A stretch of 64,000 nt of DNA from DASZHJ01 sp035581425 (lineage in GTDB: Bacteria; Pseudomonadota; Alphaproteobacteria; ATCC43930; CGMCC-115725): NCBI GenBank assembly GCA_035581425.1, contig DATJVP010000069.1, forward strand, positions 23,402 through 87,401, in the 5' to 3' direction. Positions within the stretch are counted from its first letter, which is position 1; each line of letters starts with the position of its first letter. Of the stretch, positions 8,119 to 17,029 are shown one piece after another. The translations under genes and the position numbers were made by a program. The notes beneath the pieces were generated by a model. It searched no databases, was not told the origin of the DNA, and saw only the letters and a program-made list of their open reading frames with translations.

Positions 8119-8310
8119 TCAATCTTTCGGAGGCTCCTCGCCTTCCGCGGGAGGCTCGCTCGGTACCTCCTCGCCGGCGACACGATAGGCGCCGGTGAGC
8201 CAGCGCGCGAGGTCGATGGTGGCGCAGCGCTGCGAGCAGAAAGGCTTGTGCCGCTCGCTCGCGGGCTTACCGCAGATCGAACAGGATTTGGGCGAGGTGG
8301 CGTCGCTCAT
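8119..8310 (-). CDS. yacG: DNA gyrase inhibitor YacG
   Basis: This 63-residue protein has the YacG treble-clef zinc site: Cys10-x2-Cys13 and Cys25-x3-Cys29 in CSICGKPASERHKPFCSQRC, then the conserved IDLARWLTGAYRVAGEE helix and an acidic tail. YacG binds GyrB and blocks DNA binding by gyrase. It is the last gene of the maf - RNase E/G - yacG group, 15 bases after the RNase gene, which is its usual place in alphaproteobacteria. Confidence 0.95.
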   Translation of the reverse strand: MSDATSPKSCSICGKPASERHKPFCSQRCATIDLARWLTGAYRVAGEEVPSEPPAEGEEPPKD

Positions 8311-8325
8311 GCCGAAGAGATGGGG

Positions 8326-9732
8326 TCAGGTCGCGCGAATATCGAGGGTCTCGCGCGCCCAGGCAGGCTCCGACACAAGCGCGAGCGGGCGACCGAGCCG
8401 CGTCTCTAGCGCCGCGCGCGCGGCAGCGGCCTCACCCTCGAGCGCCGTCAGGATTTCCGGCCGGGCATGGAGCACGAGCCCGCGACCGGGCATCGCCACC
8501 GCTTGGCGCGCTGCCGCCGCAAGCGCCTCGAGCGCGAGCGTGAGCGCCGTCTTCACGAGGCCTCCGGAGGCCGTGCGCTCGCAGAGGATCTCGTGGAGCG
8601 GCGCCCGGCGCCGCGGCCGCGTAAGCTCCACATGGCCGAGCCGCGTCCAGCCCAGGAGCTGCGCCTCCGGCGTCTCTCGTGCGAGCGCGCCTCGAAATGC
8701 CTCGAGAAGGCGCTCGCGCATCTCGCGCCGCCGCAGTGGCACGAAATCCACCACCAGCGCCCCTGCGAGCCCGCGCAGTCGTGTCTGCTGCGCGATCGCC
8801 TCTGCCGCCAAGAGGTCGACCGCAAGCAGCGCTTCCTCACCCTCTCCGCGTTCTGCGCCGAGAGCGCCGCTGTCGACGTCGATCAGGGTCGCGGCCGCGG
8901 TCGGCTCGATAGTGATGACGCCACCGCCGGGAAGCGCTATCCGAAGCTCGAGGAGGGCAGCGGCCGCATCGGCGACCCCCTCGGCCTCGAAGAGCGGCTG
9001 TCCCTCGCGGTGAAGCGCCAGACGCTCCGCCAGATGAGGCGCCTCGCGCTGCAGCCAGTGCCGCGCATCTCCGAGCAGCACGGCATCGTCGACGAGAATG
9101 CGCTCGACCGCGGCATCCGCGAATTCCGCGAGCAGGGCCGCGAGCGGGGCCACCGCCTCCAGGCGAGCCGGCGGCTCGGCCGCCACGCGTCGCAGCTCAA
9201 TCTCGCGCCAGCGCGCACGCAGCGCTTGCATTTCCGCGGCGAGCGCCGCATCCGCCGCATGGAGGCATGTGGGGTGGAGACGCGCCCCCTCGCCCGCCAG
9301 CAGAAGTCCCGCGACGCGCGCGCTCGCGCGCTCGCGCTGGGCGACCGCGAGTTCCTCGGCGATGACGCCCGGCCGCAGCGGCAGGAAGTCGAGGTAGTGG
9401 CCGGCGAGGCGGAGGCGCTGCGTCACCGCCGCGGCCTTGTCCGCGCGTGCGTCGCGCTTCACCTGGATCAGGATGCCCGCGCCCTCGTGCAGCCCCGCAA
9501 GACCCCGCTGCGGTGCATCGTCGGCGCCGAGAAAGGCAGGCCGGGGCTGGCCGATCTCGACCAGCGCCGCATGGAGAGCCGGCAACAATCGCACGATGCG
9601 CCCGAGATGGACCTCTCCGACGGCGCTCGCACCCACGGTGCGCGCAAGACGGAAGTCGCGGAGCTCGCCCGCGTCAACAAGAGCGGCGCGAAGCTCACCC
9701 GGAGACGCCGCAATGAGTAGGCTCCGCGTCAT
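8326..9732 (-). CDS. ribonuclease E/G family protein
   Basis: This 468-residue protein resembles RNase G: an S1-like insertion near residues 35-105 (GEVHLGRIVRLLPALHAALVEIG, ILIQVKRDARADKA), then the catalytic region with IDVDSGAL and AEAIAQQTRLRGLAGALVVDFVPL, corresponding to the DVNSG and RQLRLRDLGGLIVIDF blocks holding the catalytic aspartates. The CPxCxG zinc-link that joins subunits in classic RNase E/G is missing; the position reads LHEILCERTASGGLVKTA with a single Cys. It should cleave single-stranded 5'-monophosphorylated RNA, but assembly may differ. The start overlaps the maf stop by four bases (ATGA), so translation is coupled. Confidence 0.86.
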   Translation of the reverse strand: MTRSLLIAASPGELRAALVDAGELRDFRLARTVGASAVGEVHLGRIVRLLPALHAALVEIGQPRPAFLGADDAPQRGLAGLHEGAGILIQVKRDARADKAAAVTQRLRLAGHYLDFLPLRPGVIAEELAVAQRERASARVAGLLLAGEGARLHPTCLHAADAALAAEMQALRARWREIELRRVAAEPPARLEAVAPLAALLAEFADAAVERILVDDAVLLGDARHWLQREAPHLAERLALHREGQPLFEAEGVADAAAALLELRIALPGGGVITIEPTAAATLIDVDSGALGAERGEGEEALLAVDLLAAEAIAQQTRLRGLAGALVVDFVPLRRREMRERLLEAFRGALARETPEAQLLGWTRLGHVELTRPRRRAPLHEILCERTASGGLVKTALTLALEALAAAARQAVAMPGRGLVLHARPEILTALEGEAAAARAALETRLGRPLALVSEPAWARETLDIRAT

Positions 9733-10343
9733 GGCGATCCGAGGATGCGCCGCGCCGGCGAATAGCCCCGGCCCGCGAGGAGCGCCACCGTCTCATAGAG
9801 CGGCAAGCCCACGACGTTCGAGTAGGAGCCACTCAACGCGCGGACGAAGCGCGCGGCAATTCCCTGGATCGCGTAGCCGCCGGCCTTGCCCTCCCACTCG
9901 CGTGTCGCGAGGTAGTCGCCGATCTCCTCCGGCGCGAGCCGCTTCAGAGTGACGACGCTCTCGGCGAGTCGGCTTGCGAGCGTGCCGTTCGGTGCCACCA
10001 CCGCGATCCCCCCGAGAACCCGATGCCGCCGCCCAGAGATCAGCAACAGGCAGCGTCGCGCCGTCGCCTCGTCGAGGGGTTTCGGCAGGATGCGGCGGCC
10101 GCAGGCGACGACGGTATCGGCGCCGAGCACGAAGGCCCCGGGATGACGTGCCGCGACCTCGCGCGCCTTTTCCTCGGCGAGACGGAGCGCGTGATGCGCG
10201 GGCGTCTCGCGCGGCCGTGGGGTCTCGTCGATTTCGGCGGGATCGACGGCATCCGCGCGGAGCCGCACCTGCACGAGAAGATCGCGCCGGCGCGGCGAGG
10301 CGGAGGCGAGGATGAGGGGAGCTATCGGCTCTGCCGCGCGCAC
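9729..10343 (-). CDS. maf: Maf family nucleoside triphosphate pyrophosphatase
   Basis: This 204-residue protein has the Maf signature at the N-terminus (ILASASPRRRDLL), then the EKA helix (RLAEEKAREVA), the VLGADTVV strand with its catalytic Asp, and KAGGYAIQGIAARFV and GSYSNVVGLPLYE. It hydrolyses non-canonical or pyrimidine NTPs (dTTP/UTP type suggested by GGYAIQG) to keep them out of nucleic acids. The GTG at 10343 gives the family length; the frame is open about 70 codons upstream but that part is not Maf-like and faces a divergent gene. It heads the maf - RNase - yacG operon. Confidence 0.93.
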   Translation of the reverse strand: MRAAEPIAPLILASASPRRRDLLVQVRLRADAVDPAEIDETPRPRETPAHHALRLAEEKAREVAARHPGAFVLGADTVVACGRRILPKPLDEATARRCLLLISGRRHRVLGGIAVVAPNGTLASRLAESVVTLKRLAPEEIGDYLATREWEGKAGGYAIQGIAARFVRALSGSYSNVVGLPLYETVALLAGRGYSPARRILGSP

Positions 10344-10473
10344 GCGATCGGAGCGAGCGAGGTCTGCGGCGCCATCTTCCGTGGCCTCGATCCCTGCATG
10401 GTCATTTCGCGCCAAGGGTGCGATGCTTTTCCCCGCGGCGCAAGGATGGAAGGCGCCGGCTAAGGAGGAGGAC

Positions 10474-10764
10474 ATGCCGAAATTCGAGTCGATTCCCCGT
10501 GTGGAGACGCCGGAAGTCAAGGTGACGGAGGTGCGTCTGGAGCCCGGCGCCACCACCGGCCGCCATCGGCACGGCTATGATTACGTCGTCGTGCCGCTGA
10601 CCGTGGGGACGCTGCGGATCGTCGCCGCCGCGGGCGAGAGCACGATCGCCCTCAGCCCGGGGGTCGCCTATTTCCGCAAGGCCGGCGTCGACCATACCGT
10701 CTATAACGGGGGAGCCGCGCCGCTCGCCTTCGTCGACATCGAACTCAAGGACCGGCCGGGCTGA
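10474..10764 (+). CDS. small cupin domain protein
   Basis: This 96-residue single-domain cupin has motif 1 in RLEPGATTGRHRHGYDYVVVPLTVG (two His as likely metal ligands) and motif 2 in GVAYFRKAGVDHTVYNGG (third His). Such proteins bind a metal and a small carboxylate or act as sensors or isomerases; the exact role is unknown. AAGGAGGAGGAC right before the ATG is a very strong ribosome binding site. It is followed by a class II aldolase in the same direction. Confidence 0.82.
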   Translation: MPKFESIPRVETPEVKVTEVRLEPGATTGRHRHGYDYVVVPLTVGTLRIVAAAGESTIALSPGVAYFRKAGVDHTVYNGGAAPLAFVDIELKDRPG

Positions 10765-10831
10765 GCGGCCCTCCGGCTCTTGCTTTTTCTCCGCCGGCTT
10801 CGCAGGATTTCGGCAACAGAGGAGCCCGCCC

Positions 10832-11599
10832 ATGAATCGCATCTCGCCCCGCGAGAGTGTGGAGACCTCGACGAGCCTGGCACACCTGCGTGTCGACCTT
10901 GCCGCCGTTTTTCGCCTGGCGGCGATTTTTGGCTGGCACGAGGGGGTGGCGAACCACTTCAGCCTCGCCGCCTCCGCCGACGGCAAGAAGTTCCTGATGA
11001 ACGCGAAGAACCGCCACTTCTCGCGCATCAAGGCGAGCGACCTGCTGCTGCTCGATGCCGACGACGAGGAGACCATGAGCCAGCCGAATGCTCCTGAGGC
11101 ATCCGCCTGGTGCATCCACGGCCGCCTTCACGCGGAACTGCCGCAGGCGCGCTGCGTTCTCCATTGCCATCCGCCATATGCAACGGCAATCGCCTCTCTC
11201 GCAGACCCCGAGATCAAGCCGATCGATCAGAATACCGCGCGATACTACAACCGCGTCGCAATCGACCTCGCCTTCGGCGGCATCGCCGACAACAATGCGG
11301 AAGGCGAGCGCCTTGCCCGCGCCTTCGGCAACCACAAGCGCATGATGATGGGCAATCACGGGGTGCTCGTCGTCGCGGACACCGTCGCCGAGGCTTTCCA
11401 CGATCTCTATTACCTCGAGCGCGCCTGCCAGACGCTGGTTCTCGCCTATTCCACGGGACAGCGGCTCAACCTGCTCTCGCCGGAGATCGCGGAGCGCACG
11501 GTCCAGGCTTGGCTCGATTACGACGAAGAGGCCCCCTTCGCGCATTTCGCGGAGATGAAGGCGATCCTCGATGAGAAAGACCCGTCCTACGCGGATTAG
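10832..11599 (+). CDS. class II aldolase/adducin family protein
   Basis: This is a 255-residue class II aldolase-fold protein. The zinc site is visible as CVLHCHPPYATAIA (His-x-His) with a later His in MMMGNHGVLVVADTVAEAF. The N-terminal phosphate-binding region reads WHEGVANHFSLAASADGKKFLMN. Relatives cleave sugar phosphates or act as epimerases or decarboxylases, so the substrate is undefined. It forms a pair with the upstream cupin gene; both lie in the segment interrupting the conserved maf/hisD block. Confidence 0.88.
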   Translation: MNRISPRESVETSTSLAHLRVDLAAVFRLAAIFGWHEGVANHFSLAASADGKKFLMNAKNRHFSRIKASDLLLLDADDEETMSQPNAPEASAWCIHGRLHAELPQARCVLHCHPPYATAIASLADPEIKPIDQNTARYYNRVAIDLAFGGIADNNAEGERLARAFGNHKRMMMGNHGVLVVADTVAEAFHDLYYLERACQTLVLAYSTGQRLNLLSPEIAERTVQAWLDYDEEAPFAHFAEMKAILDEKDPSYAD

Positions 11600-11765
11600 C
11601 ATTGCCGCGATTGAGCGCCGGCCGATCGCGGCGTAATTCGGCCGGCCCTTTCGAGCGCGTTCCGCGTCCCACCGGAATCCGGCCGCGACCAGGGTTTTGC
11701 GGTATTCCGGTTTTGGCGTCCCAACGCAATCTGTGCGCAGTCGCGCGAACCGAAAGGTGGGCCGC

Positions 11766-12626
11766 ATGCGTAAGTCTGTGATTTTTCTGCTCTCGATCCT
11801 GCTCTCGATGGGCTTCGCGATCGCCGCGGCGAAGGCCGACACCCTCGCGACCCTCCGTTCGCGCGGCACGCTCATCATCGGCTATCGCGAGGGTGCGCCG
11901 CCCTTCTCCTTCCTCGGCGCCGACAAGAAGCCGCAGGGCTATTCGATCGATATCTGCAACAGGATCGCGGAGGCAATCAAAACCGAGCTGAAATTGCCGA
12001 ACCTCGAGGTCCGTTACGTCCCCGTGACCGCCGAGAACCGGGTCGACAAGCTCGAATCCGGCGACATCGACATCGAGTGCGGCACGACCACGCGGACGCT
12101 CAGCCGCCAAGCCCGTGTCGATTTCACATTGTTCACGTTCCTGACGGGAACGGAGATGGTAGTGAAGGCGGATTCCGGTATCAGCGGACCGGAGCAGCTC
12201 ACGAACAAGAAGATCGCGGCACAGCCGGGAACGACGACGGAAGCCGCAATAAAACGGATGATCGCCGCCGAAGCACCGACCGCGCAGCTCATCCCGGTCC
12301 GTGATTCAGCCGAGGGCCTCGCCGCCGTCGAGGCCGGGAAGGCGGACGCCTATGCCGGAGACGAAGTCGTGCTCATCGGCCTCGTACTCGGTGCGAAGGA
12401 CCCCGCGAAATTCCGGCTCACCGGACAGCTTTATTCCTATGAGCCCTATGCGTTGATGGTCCGCAGGAACGACGCCGATTTCCGACTGCTCGCGGATCGT
12501 ACTCTCGCCTTCATCTATCAGAACGGCGAGATCGAAGGCATCTGGGGAAAGTGGTTCGGCACCTGGGTCGTGCGTCCGCCGACGCTGCTGCGGATCATGT
12601 ACGCGATGGAGGCATTGGCCCCGTAG
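11766..12626 (+). CDS. amino acid ABC transporter substrate-binding protein (SBP_bac_3)
   Basis: This 286-residue periplasmic protein has a clear signal peptide (RKSVIFLLSILLSMGFAIAAAKA). The mature part starts with the family text LRSRGTLIIGYREGAPPFSFLGADKKPQGYSIDICNRIAEAI. Inner blocks DIECGTTTRTLSRQARVDFTLFTFLTGTEMVVK, LTNKKIAAQPGTTTE and VEAGKADAYAGDEVVLIGL match glutamate/aspartate-type binding proteins. No permease or ATPase accompanies it, so it must share a transporter elsewhere or be an orphan receptor. The ATG at 11766 follows AAAGGTGGGCCGC; the upstream open frame is non-coding. Confidence 0.9.
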   Translation: MRKSVIFLLSILLSMGFAIAAAKADTLATLRSRGTLIIGYREGAPPFSFLGADKKPQGYSIDICNRIAEAIKTELKLPNLEVRYVPVTAENRVDKLESGDIDIECGTTTRTLSRQARVDFTLFTFLTGTEMVVKADSGISGPEQLTNKKIAAQPGTTTEAAIKRMIAAEAPTAQLIPVRDSAEGLAAVEAGKADAYAGDEVVLIGLVLGAKDPAKFRLTGQLYSYEPYALMVRRNDADFRLLADRTLAFIYQNGEIEGIWGKWFGTWVVRPPTLLRIMYAMEALAP

Positions 12627-12632
12627 CGTCGC

Positions 12633-14099
12633 CTATTCCGCGGCGGCGCGCGTAGCCCCGGCGCTCAGCACCTCCGCGGCAGCCTTCGCAACGCAGGTTC
12701 CCTCGAAGAAGCGCGGGTTCTGCTTGCCCCAGAGCCTGACCGCATTTGCGAAGGCAAAGTCTCGGAAATCCGCTTCCGTGATGAAGCCTTCCTCGACCAT
12801 CTCGTGCGCCTCCGGCACGGGATGCAGCATGTCCGGCACGTCGAAGTGGCCGATGTCGGAGCTGAAGATCGCATTGAGCCGCGCACCGAAGGGATTGCTA
12901 CGTCCAAACGCGACGACGTTCATGCGGTCGTCGGCCTCGCAGCCGAAATAGAAGGGTCTGGCATAGAGGTCGATCCAGTCTTCCTTGCGGGCGATGCCGC
13001 AGGCCGCGTAGTCGTCATGGACGGGAACGCCGCCAGTGGGATCGTCGAATTCGCTCTGCGGCCAACCGTCGCGTCGCTCGAGCTCCGCTTCCATTTCGGC
13101 GTAGCCGTATTTCCGGACCAGGCTCTTGAGAAGCCCGCGATCGAGCTTCTTCGGATCCATATAGGCAAGCCCCGCGGCACCCCGCCGCTCCCAATGCTCG
13201 ATCAGGTCCGCGAAGAGTTGGCAGCCCCAGCCCACGCCGCCCTCGAGGAAGGCGAAGTTGACGTCGGGAAAGCGCCGCGTGACGCCGCCGAGGAAGAGCG
13301 CCTTGGCGACGGCGTGGCCAGAGGATGCGAAATGGCCGATGTGGTTGAAGGTGAAGTTGCCGGGCGTGTTGCGCAGCCCAAAGCCGCGCCCGCCGGTGTG
13401 GAAGGTCGGAGCGACGCCGAGCTCGCGGCAGCGCTGCCAGACGGGATCGTAGTCGTAGTGGCTGTCGATGCCGAGCTGATCGTAGAAAACGGTGAAGCGA
13501 CCGAGCGAGGGATCGAGGTCCCTGGCGGCGGGGAGGCGGCGCTGAATGCCGCTTGCGAACATGCAGACCTTGGCGCCGAGCTGCTTCGTCGCGAAGTCCA
13601 TCTCCGCGATCGCTTCCTCGGGCGTGTGCATGGGGATGACGGCCGCGGGCGTCAGGCGGTCGCCGAGCTTCTCGAAATAGTTCGCCGTAACGATGTTGAA
13701 GGCGTGGACGACGGCCCGGCGCGTCTCGTCGTCGACGATGCGGTGAATGCCGAGGCCGGCCGTTGGATAGATGATCGCAAAATCGATGCCGAGCTCCTCG
13801 AGCCGGTCGTAGAGCATCCGCGGCATCATCGCGGTCGCGCGATCGCGCGTGTTGGTGGACTGGCGCGACCAATAGGCCTCCATGGCGATGCCGCGCTCCT
13901 TGCGCTCGGCGATCGACAGGTTGAGCGCGTCGGGCGCGCGCTGCTGGCTTTTGATGAAGCCGTCCGCGGCCTTGTCGCCCGCGACCTTGCGCATCTGCTC
14001 CGCGAAGACCGGGACATATTCGAGCCAGTGGCCGTCGGCATCGACGATCGGGTGCTTGAGGCCGGCACGGACTTCCGCGGGCGTGCGGTGCGGGCTCAT
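12633..14099 (-). CDS. amidohydrolase family protein (ACMSD-like, Amidohydro_2)
   Basis: This 488-residue protein belongs to the metal-dependent amidohydrolase-2 family. The N-terminal metal motif appears as PIVDADGHWLEYVPVF. Middle blocks include DFAIIYPTAGLGIHRI, DRLTPAAVIPMHTPEEAIAE, APTFHTGGRGFG with a likely ligand His, and NFAFLEGGVGWGCQLFADLIEHW. A C-terminal SSDIGHFDVPDM supplies an Asp/His pair. Relatives hydrolyse or decarboxylate cyclic and aromatic substrates; the substrate here is unknown. The ATG is preceded by GGAGGGAAAA. The next leftward gene start is the LLM flavoenzyme upstream, so the two probably form one transcript. Confidence 0.88.
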   Translation of the reverse strand: MSPHRTPAEVRAGLKHPIVDADGHWLEYVPVFAEQMRKVAGDKAADGFIKSQQRAPDALNLSIAERKERGIAMEAYWSRQSTNTRDRATAMMPRMLYDRLEELGIDFAIIYPTAGLGIHRIVDDETRRAVVHAFNIVTANYFEKLGDRLTPAAVIPMHTPEEAIAEMDFATKQLGAKVCMFASGIQRRLPAARDLDPSLGRFTVFYDQLGIDSHYDYDPVWQRCRELGVAPTFHTGGRGFGLRNTPGNFTFNHIGHFASSGHAVAKALFLGGVTRRFPDVNFAFLEGGVGWGCQLFADLIEHWERRGAAGLAYMDPKKLDRGLLKSLVRKYGYAEMEAELERRDGWPQSEFDDPTGGVPVHDDYAACGIARKEDWIDLYARPFYFGCEADDRMNVVAFGRSNPFGARLNAIFSSDIGHFDVPDMLHPVPEAHEMVEEGFITEADFRDFAFANAVRLWGKQNPRFFEGTCVAKAAAEVLSAGATRAAAE

Positions 14100-14178
14100 T
14101 TTTCCCTCCGAGATCGCGATCGGGGCTATCTAGCCGCGAGGATATCCCTCGGGCTCACCATCTGCAACGAGACCGCAA

Positions 14179-15249
14179 TCAGGCGAAAGCTTGGCGGATG
14201 CGGGCCCAATCCGAGAGCGCCGCTTCTTGGCCGGGAACGAGCTGGATCGCGAATTCCGTATAGCCGGCGTCGCGCAGGACGCCGATCCGCCGCCTGATCT
14301 CCCCCTCCGTCGCGGTGAAGGAGGTGGCGCGGACGAGGTCGGCGGTGATGAAAGGCCGCTCCTCCGGCCGTATCGCCATGAGGTGGCTCCGGTGATTGCT
14401 GAGATAGAGAGCATCCGCCGGCTCGAAGCGCCGCGCGACCTCGATGTAGCCCGCGATCTCCGCGCGCGCGAAAGTCGGCATGGCGGTGCCGGGCGCGAGG
14501 CCCGAAAGCGCCTCGTCAGCGGCACGGTGCAGCATCACCGCCGCCCGCGGTCCCCCTTGCGCCACAGCCCGCTCGGAATCCGCGGGCTCGCCCTCTTCCA
14601 AGACGCAGCCCAGCGCGAAAGCGGTGGCGGAGAGGTCCGAGAGAGCATGGCCGGCTTTCCTCCATTCCTCGCGCATTGCCTCGACTTCGCGCACGGCATG
14701 GTCGACGTTGCTCACGAAATCGACCCATCCGGCGTTGAGCCGTGCCGTGAGCGAGCGCGTCCGCGGGCCGAATGCCGAGAGATGCAGCGGGATCGGATCG
14801 CGCGTGTTGTAAAGCCCGAGCTCGGGATTAAGGAGGCGGATCTTGTGCCGCTCGCCCTCCATCTCGAACTCGACGGTCTCGCCGCGCAAGAGCCCATAGA
14901 CCTGCGCGATATAGGTCTCCATGTCCTTCATCTTGATTGCGCCGAAGCCCATCGCACGCCGCGCGGTGAAGCCGGTCCCGACCCCGAAATCAATGCGGCC
15001 CGGAGCTAGCTTGTTGAGCGAGGCCAGGGAATTGGCCGTCACGGGCGCGATGCGGTTCGAGGGAACGAGCACGCCGGTGCCGAGCCGGATGCGGCGGGTC
15101 TTCACCGCGGCCGCGGCCATCGCGACGAAACAGTCCGCACTCAGCATTTGCGTGTCGTAGAACCAAGCGCGGGAGAAACCGAGCTCCTCGGCACGGGCCA
15201 CGGTCCCCCAGGAATCCGCCGCGGCAGGCAATGCGATCGCGAATTTCAT
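14179..15249 (-). CDS. LLM class flavin-dependent oxidoreductase
   Basis: This 356-residue luciferase-like monooxygenase-fold protein begins MKFAIALPAAADSWGTVARAEELGFSRAWFYDTQM and has TRRIRLGTGVLVPSNRIAPVTANSLASLNKLAPGRIDFGVGTGFTARRAMG, typical of the F420/FMN-binding TIM barrel. Enzymes of this class use reduced flavin (FMNH2 or F420) to oxidise or reduce small organic molecules. Its position 79 bases upstream of the amidohydrolase suggests a joint catabolic path, and the divergent peptide-type ABC operon may import the substrate. Confidence 0.92.
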   Translation of the reverse strand: MKFAIALPAAADSWGTVARAEELGFSRAWFYDTQMLSADCFVAMAAAAVKTRRIRLGTGVLVPSNRIAPVTANSLASLNKLAPGRIDFGVGTGFTARRAMGFGAIKMKDMETYIAQVYGLLRGETVEFEMEGERHKIRLLNPELGLYNTRDPIPLHLSAFGPRTRSLTARLNAGWVDFVSNVDHAVREVEAMREEWRKAGHALSDLSATAFALGCVLEEGEPADSERAVAQGGPRAAVMLHRAADEALSGLAPGTAMPTFARAEIAGYIEVARRFEPADALYLSNHRSHLMAIRPEERPFITADLVRATSFTATEGEIRRRIGVLRDAGYTEFAIQLVPGQEAALSDWARIRQAFA

Positions 15250-15432
15250 CCGCCCCTCCCCGCCTCTCAGTGGCAGCCGGCCCAGGCGCGCGGCATGCTC
15301 CGTGCATGGTCGGAGCCGAGGCTGGCGCCTGTCAACGGGGGCGGCTGCAGCTGGAAAGCCAGCCTGGGGAATATTGCATTACCTGCTGATATCGGAACAT
15401 TATGGAGTTCCAGGGAAAACACGGAGGCAACA

Positions 15433-17025
15433 ATGTCGACCAGACTTCGCCTCGCAGCGCTGGCGGTCGCTTTACCGCTGGCGTTCGGGAGCTCCGCAGT
15501 ATTTGCGGCGACGCCTAAGGATACGATTGTGATGGGCTGGCAGCTCGATGGTGTCCTCACCTTCGATCCCGCCGAGTCCTACGAGATCGCCACGCAGGAG
15601 TTCGGCACCAATATCTACGACCGGCTCACGCGATATGAGGCGGAGGATCCCTCCAAGCTCGTGGGCGGCGTCGCCGAGAGCTGGACGATCTCCCCGGACG
15701 CCAAGACCTTCACCTTCAAGCTACGCCCGAACCAAAAGTTCGCGAGCGGCTCTCCGGTCACGGCCGACGACATGGCGTGGTCGCTTCAGCGGGTCGTGAT
15801 ACTCGACAAGGCGCCGGCCTTCCTCTTCACCCAGCTCGGCTGGAACAAGGACAACGTCAAGACGCTGGTGCAGGCGACCGACCCCAGCACGCTTACGTTC
15901 AAGATCACCGAGGATCTCGCCCCCTCGCTCGTGCTCAATCTCATGAGCACCTACGCGGCATCGGTCGTCGAGAAGAAGGTGGCAATGGCCAACGAGGTCA
16001 ACGGCGACCTCGGGAACTCCTGGCTCAAATCGCATTCGGCAGCGTCGGGCCCCTATACGCTCGTCTCCTGGAAGCCCGATGAATCCGTGACGCTCGAGGC
16101 CAACCCCCTCTATCACATGGGGGCGCCGCACATGAAGCGGATCGTCATCCGCCACATTCCCGAGCCGTCGACCCAGCGTCTGCTACTCGAGAAGGGCGAC
16201 ATCGACATCGCGCGCGACCTGACGCCCGATCAGCTCAAGCCGATGGAGGGAAACAAGGACATCAAGATCGAATCCTTCCCGGCGGCGAACACCTACTACC
16301 TCGGCATGAACATGTCCGAGGAGCACATGAAGAACCCCAAGGTTCGCGAGGCGATGAAATACCTCGTGGATTACCAGGGCCTGGTCAACACGGTCCTCAA
16401 GGGGCGCTTCATCGTGCAGGAGGCCTTCCTGCCGGTCGGGTTCCTGGGCGCCATCGCCTACAACCCCTACAAGCTCGACGTCGCCAAGGCGAAGGCTCTC
16501 CTCGCCGAGGCCGGCTATCCCAACGGCTTCGAGCTCGAGTTCACCGCGCCGAACACGTCTCCCTGGACCGACATCTCGCAGTCGGTGCAGCAGACGATGG
16601 CTCAGGGCGGCATCAAGCTCAAACTCGTGCAAGTGGAGCTGAAGCAGGAGCTTGCGATCTTCCGGGGCAGGAAGCACCAGCTCGTGCTCAATAGCTGGGC
16701 GCCCGATTACTTCGATCCGCACAGCAATGCCGACACCTTCGCGCACAACGATGACGACGGCGATACGCCGAAGATCAAGCCGCTGGCCTGGCGTACGCAT
16801 TGGTACATTCCGGAGATGACCAAGATCACGCTCGCGGCGGCGAAGGAAGTCGACACCGAGAAGCGCAAGGCCATGTATGCGGACTTGCAGAAGAAGGTCA
16901 CGGACGACGGGCCCTTCGTCATCATGTTCCAGAACGCAAACCAGGTTGCGATGCGTGCGGACGTGAAGGGCTTCAAGACGGGACTCTTCGAGGACTTCAA
17001 CTTCTATCGCACGATCACGAAGTGA
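15433..17025 (+). CDS. peptide/nickel-type ABC transporter substrate-binding protein (SBP_bac_5)
   Basis: This 530-residue periplasmic binding protein has a Sec signal (RLRLAALAVALPLAFGSSAVFA). It carries the family-5 signature: FDPAESYEIATQEFGTNIYDRLTRYE, LVGGVAESWTISPDAKTFTFKLRPNQKFASG, and SVTLEANPLYH with later NTYYLGMNMSEE. It captures oligopeptides, opines or metal chelates for the permeases and ATPases that follow directly. ACGGAGGCAACA precedes the ATG. A weak promoter-like pair (TTGCAT at 15374-15379, CATTAT at 15398-15403, 18-base spacing) lies upstream. The frame open before 15433 is non-coding. Confidence 0.95.
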   Translation: MSTRLRLAALAVALPLAFGSSAVFAATPKDTIVMGWQLDGVLTFDPAESYEIATQEFGTNIYDRLTRYEAEDPSKLVGGVAESWTISPDAKTFTFKLRPNQKFASGSPVTADDMAWSLQRVVILDKAPAFLFTQLGWNKDNVKTLVQATDPSTLTFKITEDLAPSLVLNLMSTYAASVVEKKVAMANEVNGDLGNSWLKSHSAASGPYTLVSWKPDESVTLEANPLYHMGAPHMKRIVIRHIPEPSTQRLLLEKGDIDIARDLTPDQLKPMEGNKDIKIESFPAANTYYLGMNMSEEHMKNPKVREAMKYLVDYQGLVNTVLKGRFIVQEAFLPVGFLGAIAYNPYKLDVAKAKALLAEAGYPNGFELEFTAPNTSPWTDISQSVQQTMAQGGIKLKLVQVELKQELAIFRGRKHQLVLNSWAPDYFDPHSNADTFAHNDDDGDTPKIKPLAWRTHWYIPEMTKITLAAAKEVDTEKRKAMYADLQKKVTDDGPFVIMFQNANQVAMRADVKGFKTGLFEDFNFYRTITK

Positions 17026-17029
17026 CGGT

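Noticed and set aside
12804..14297. A 497-codon open frame on the + strand over the amidohydrolase gene
   Set aside because: It is an antisense shadow with no recognisable domains; the minus-strand protein is clearly conserved.
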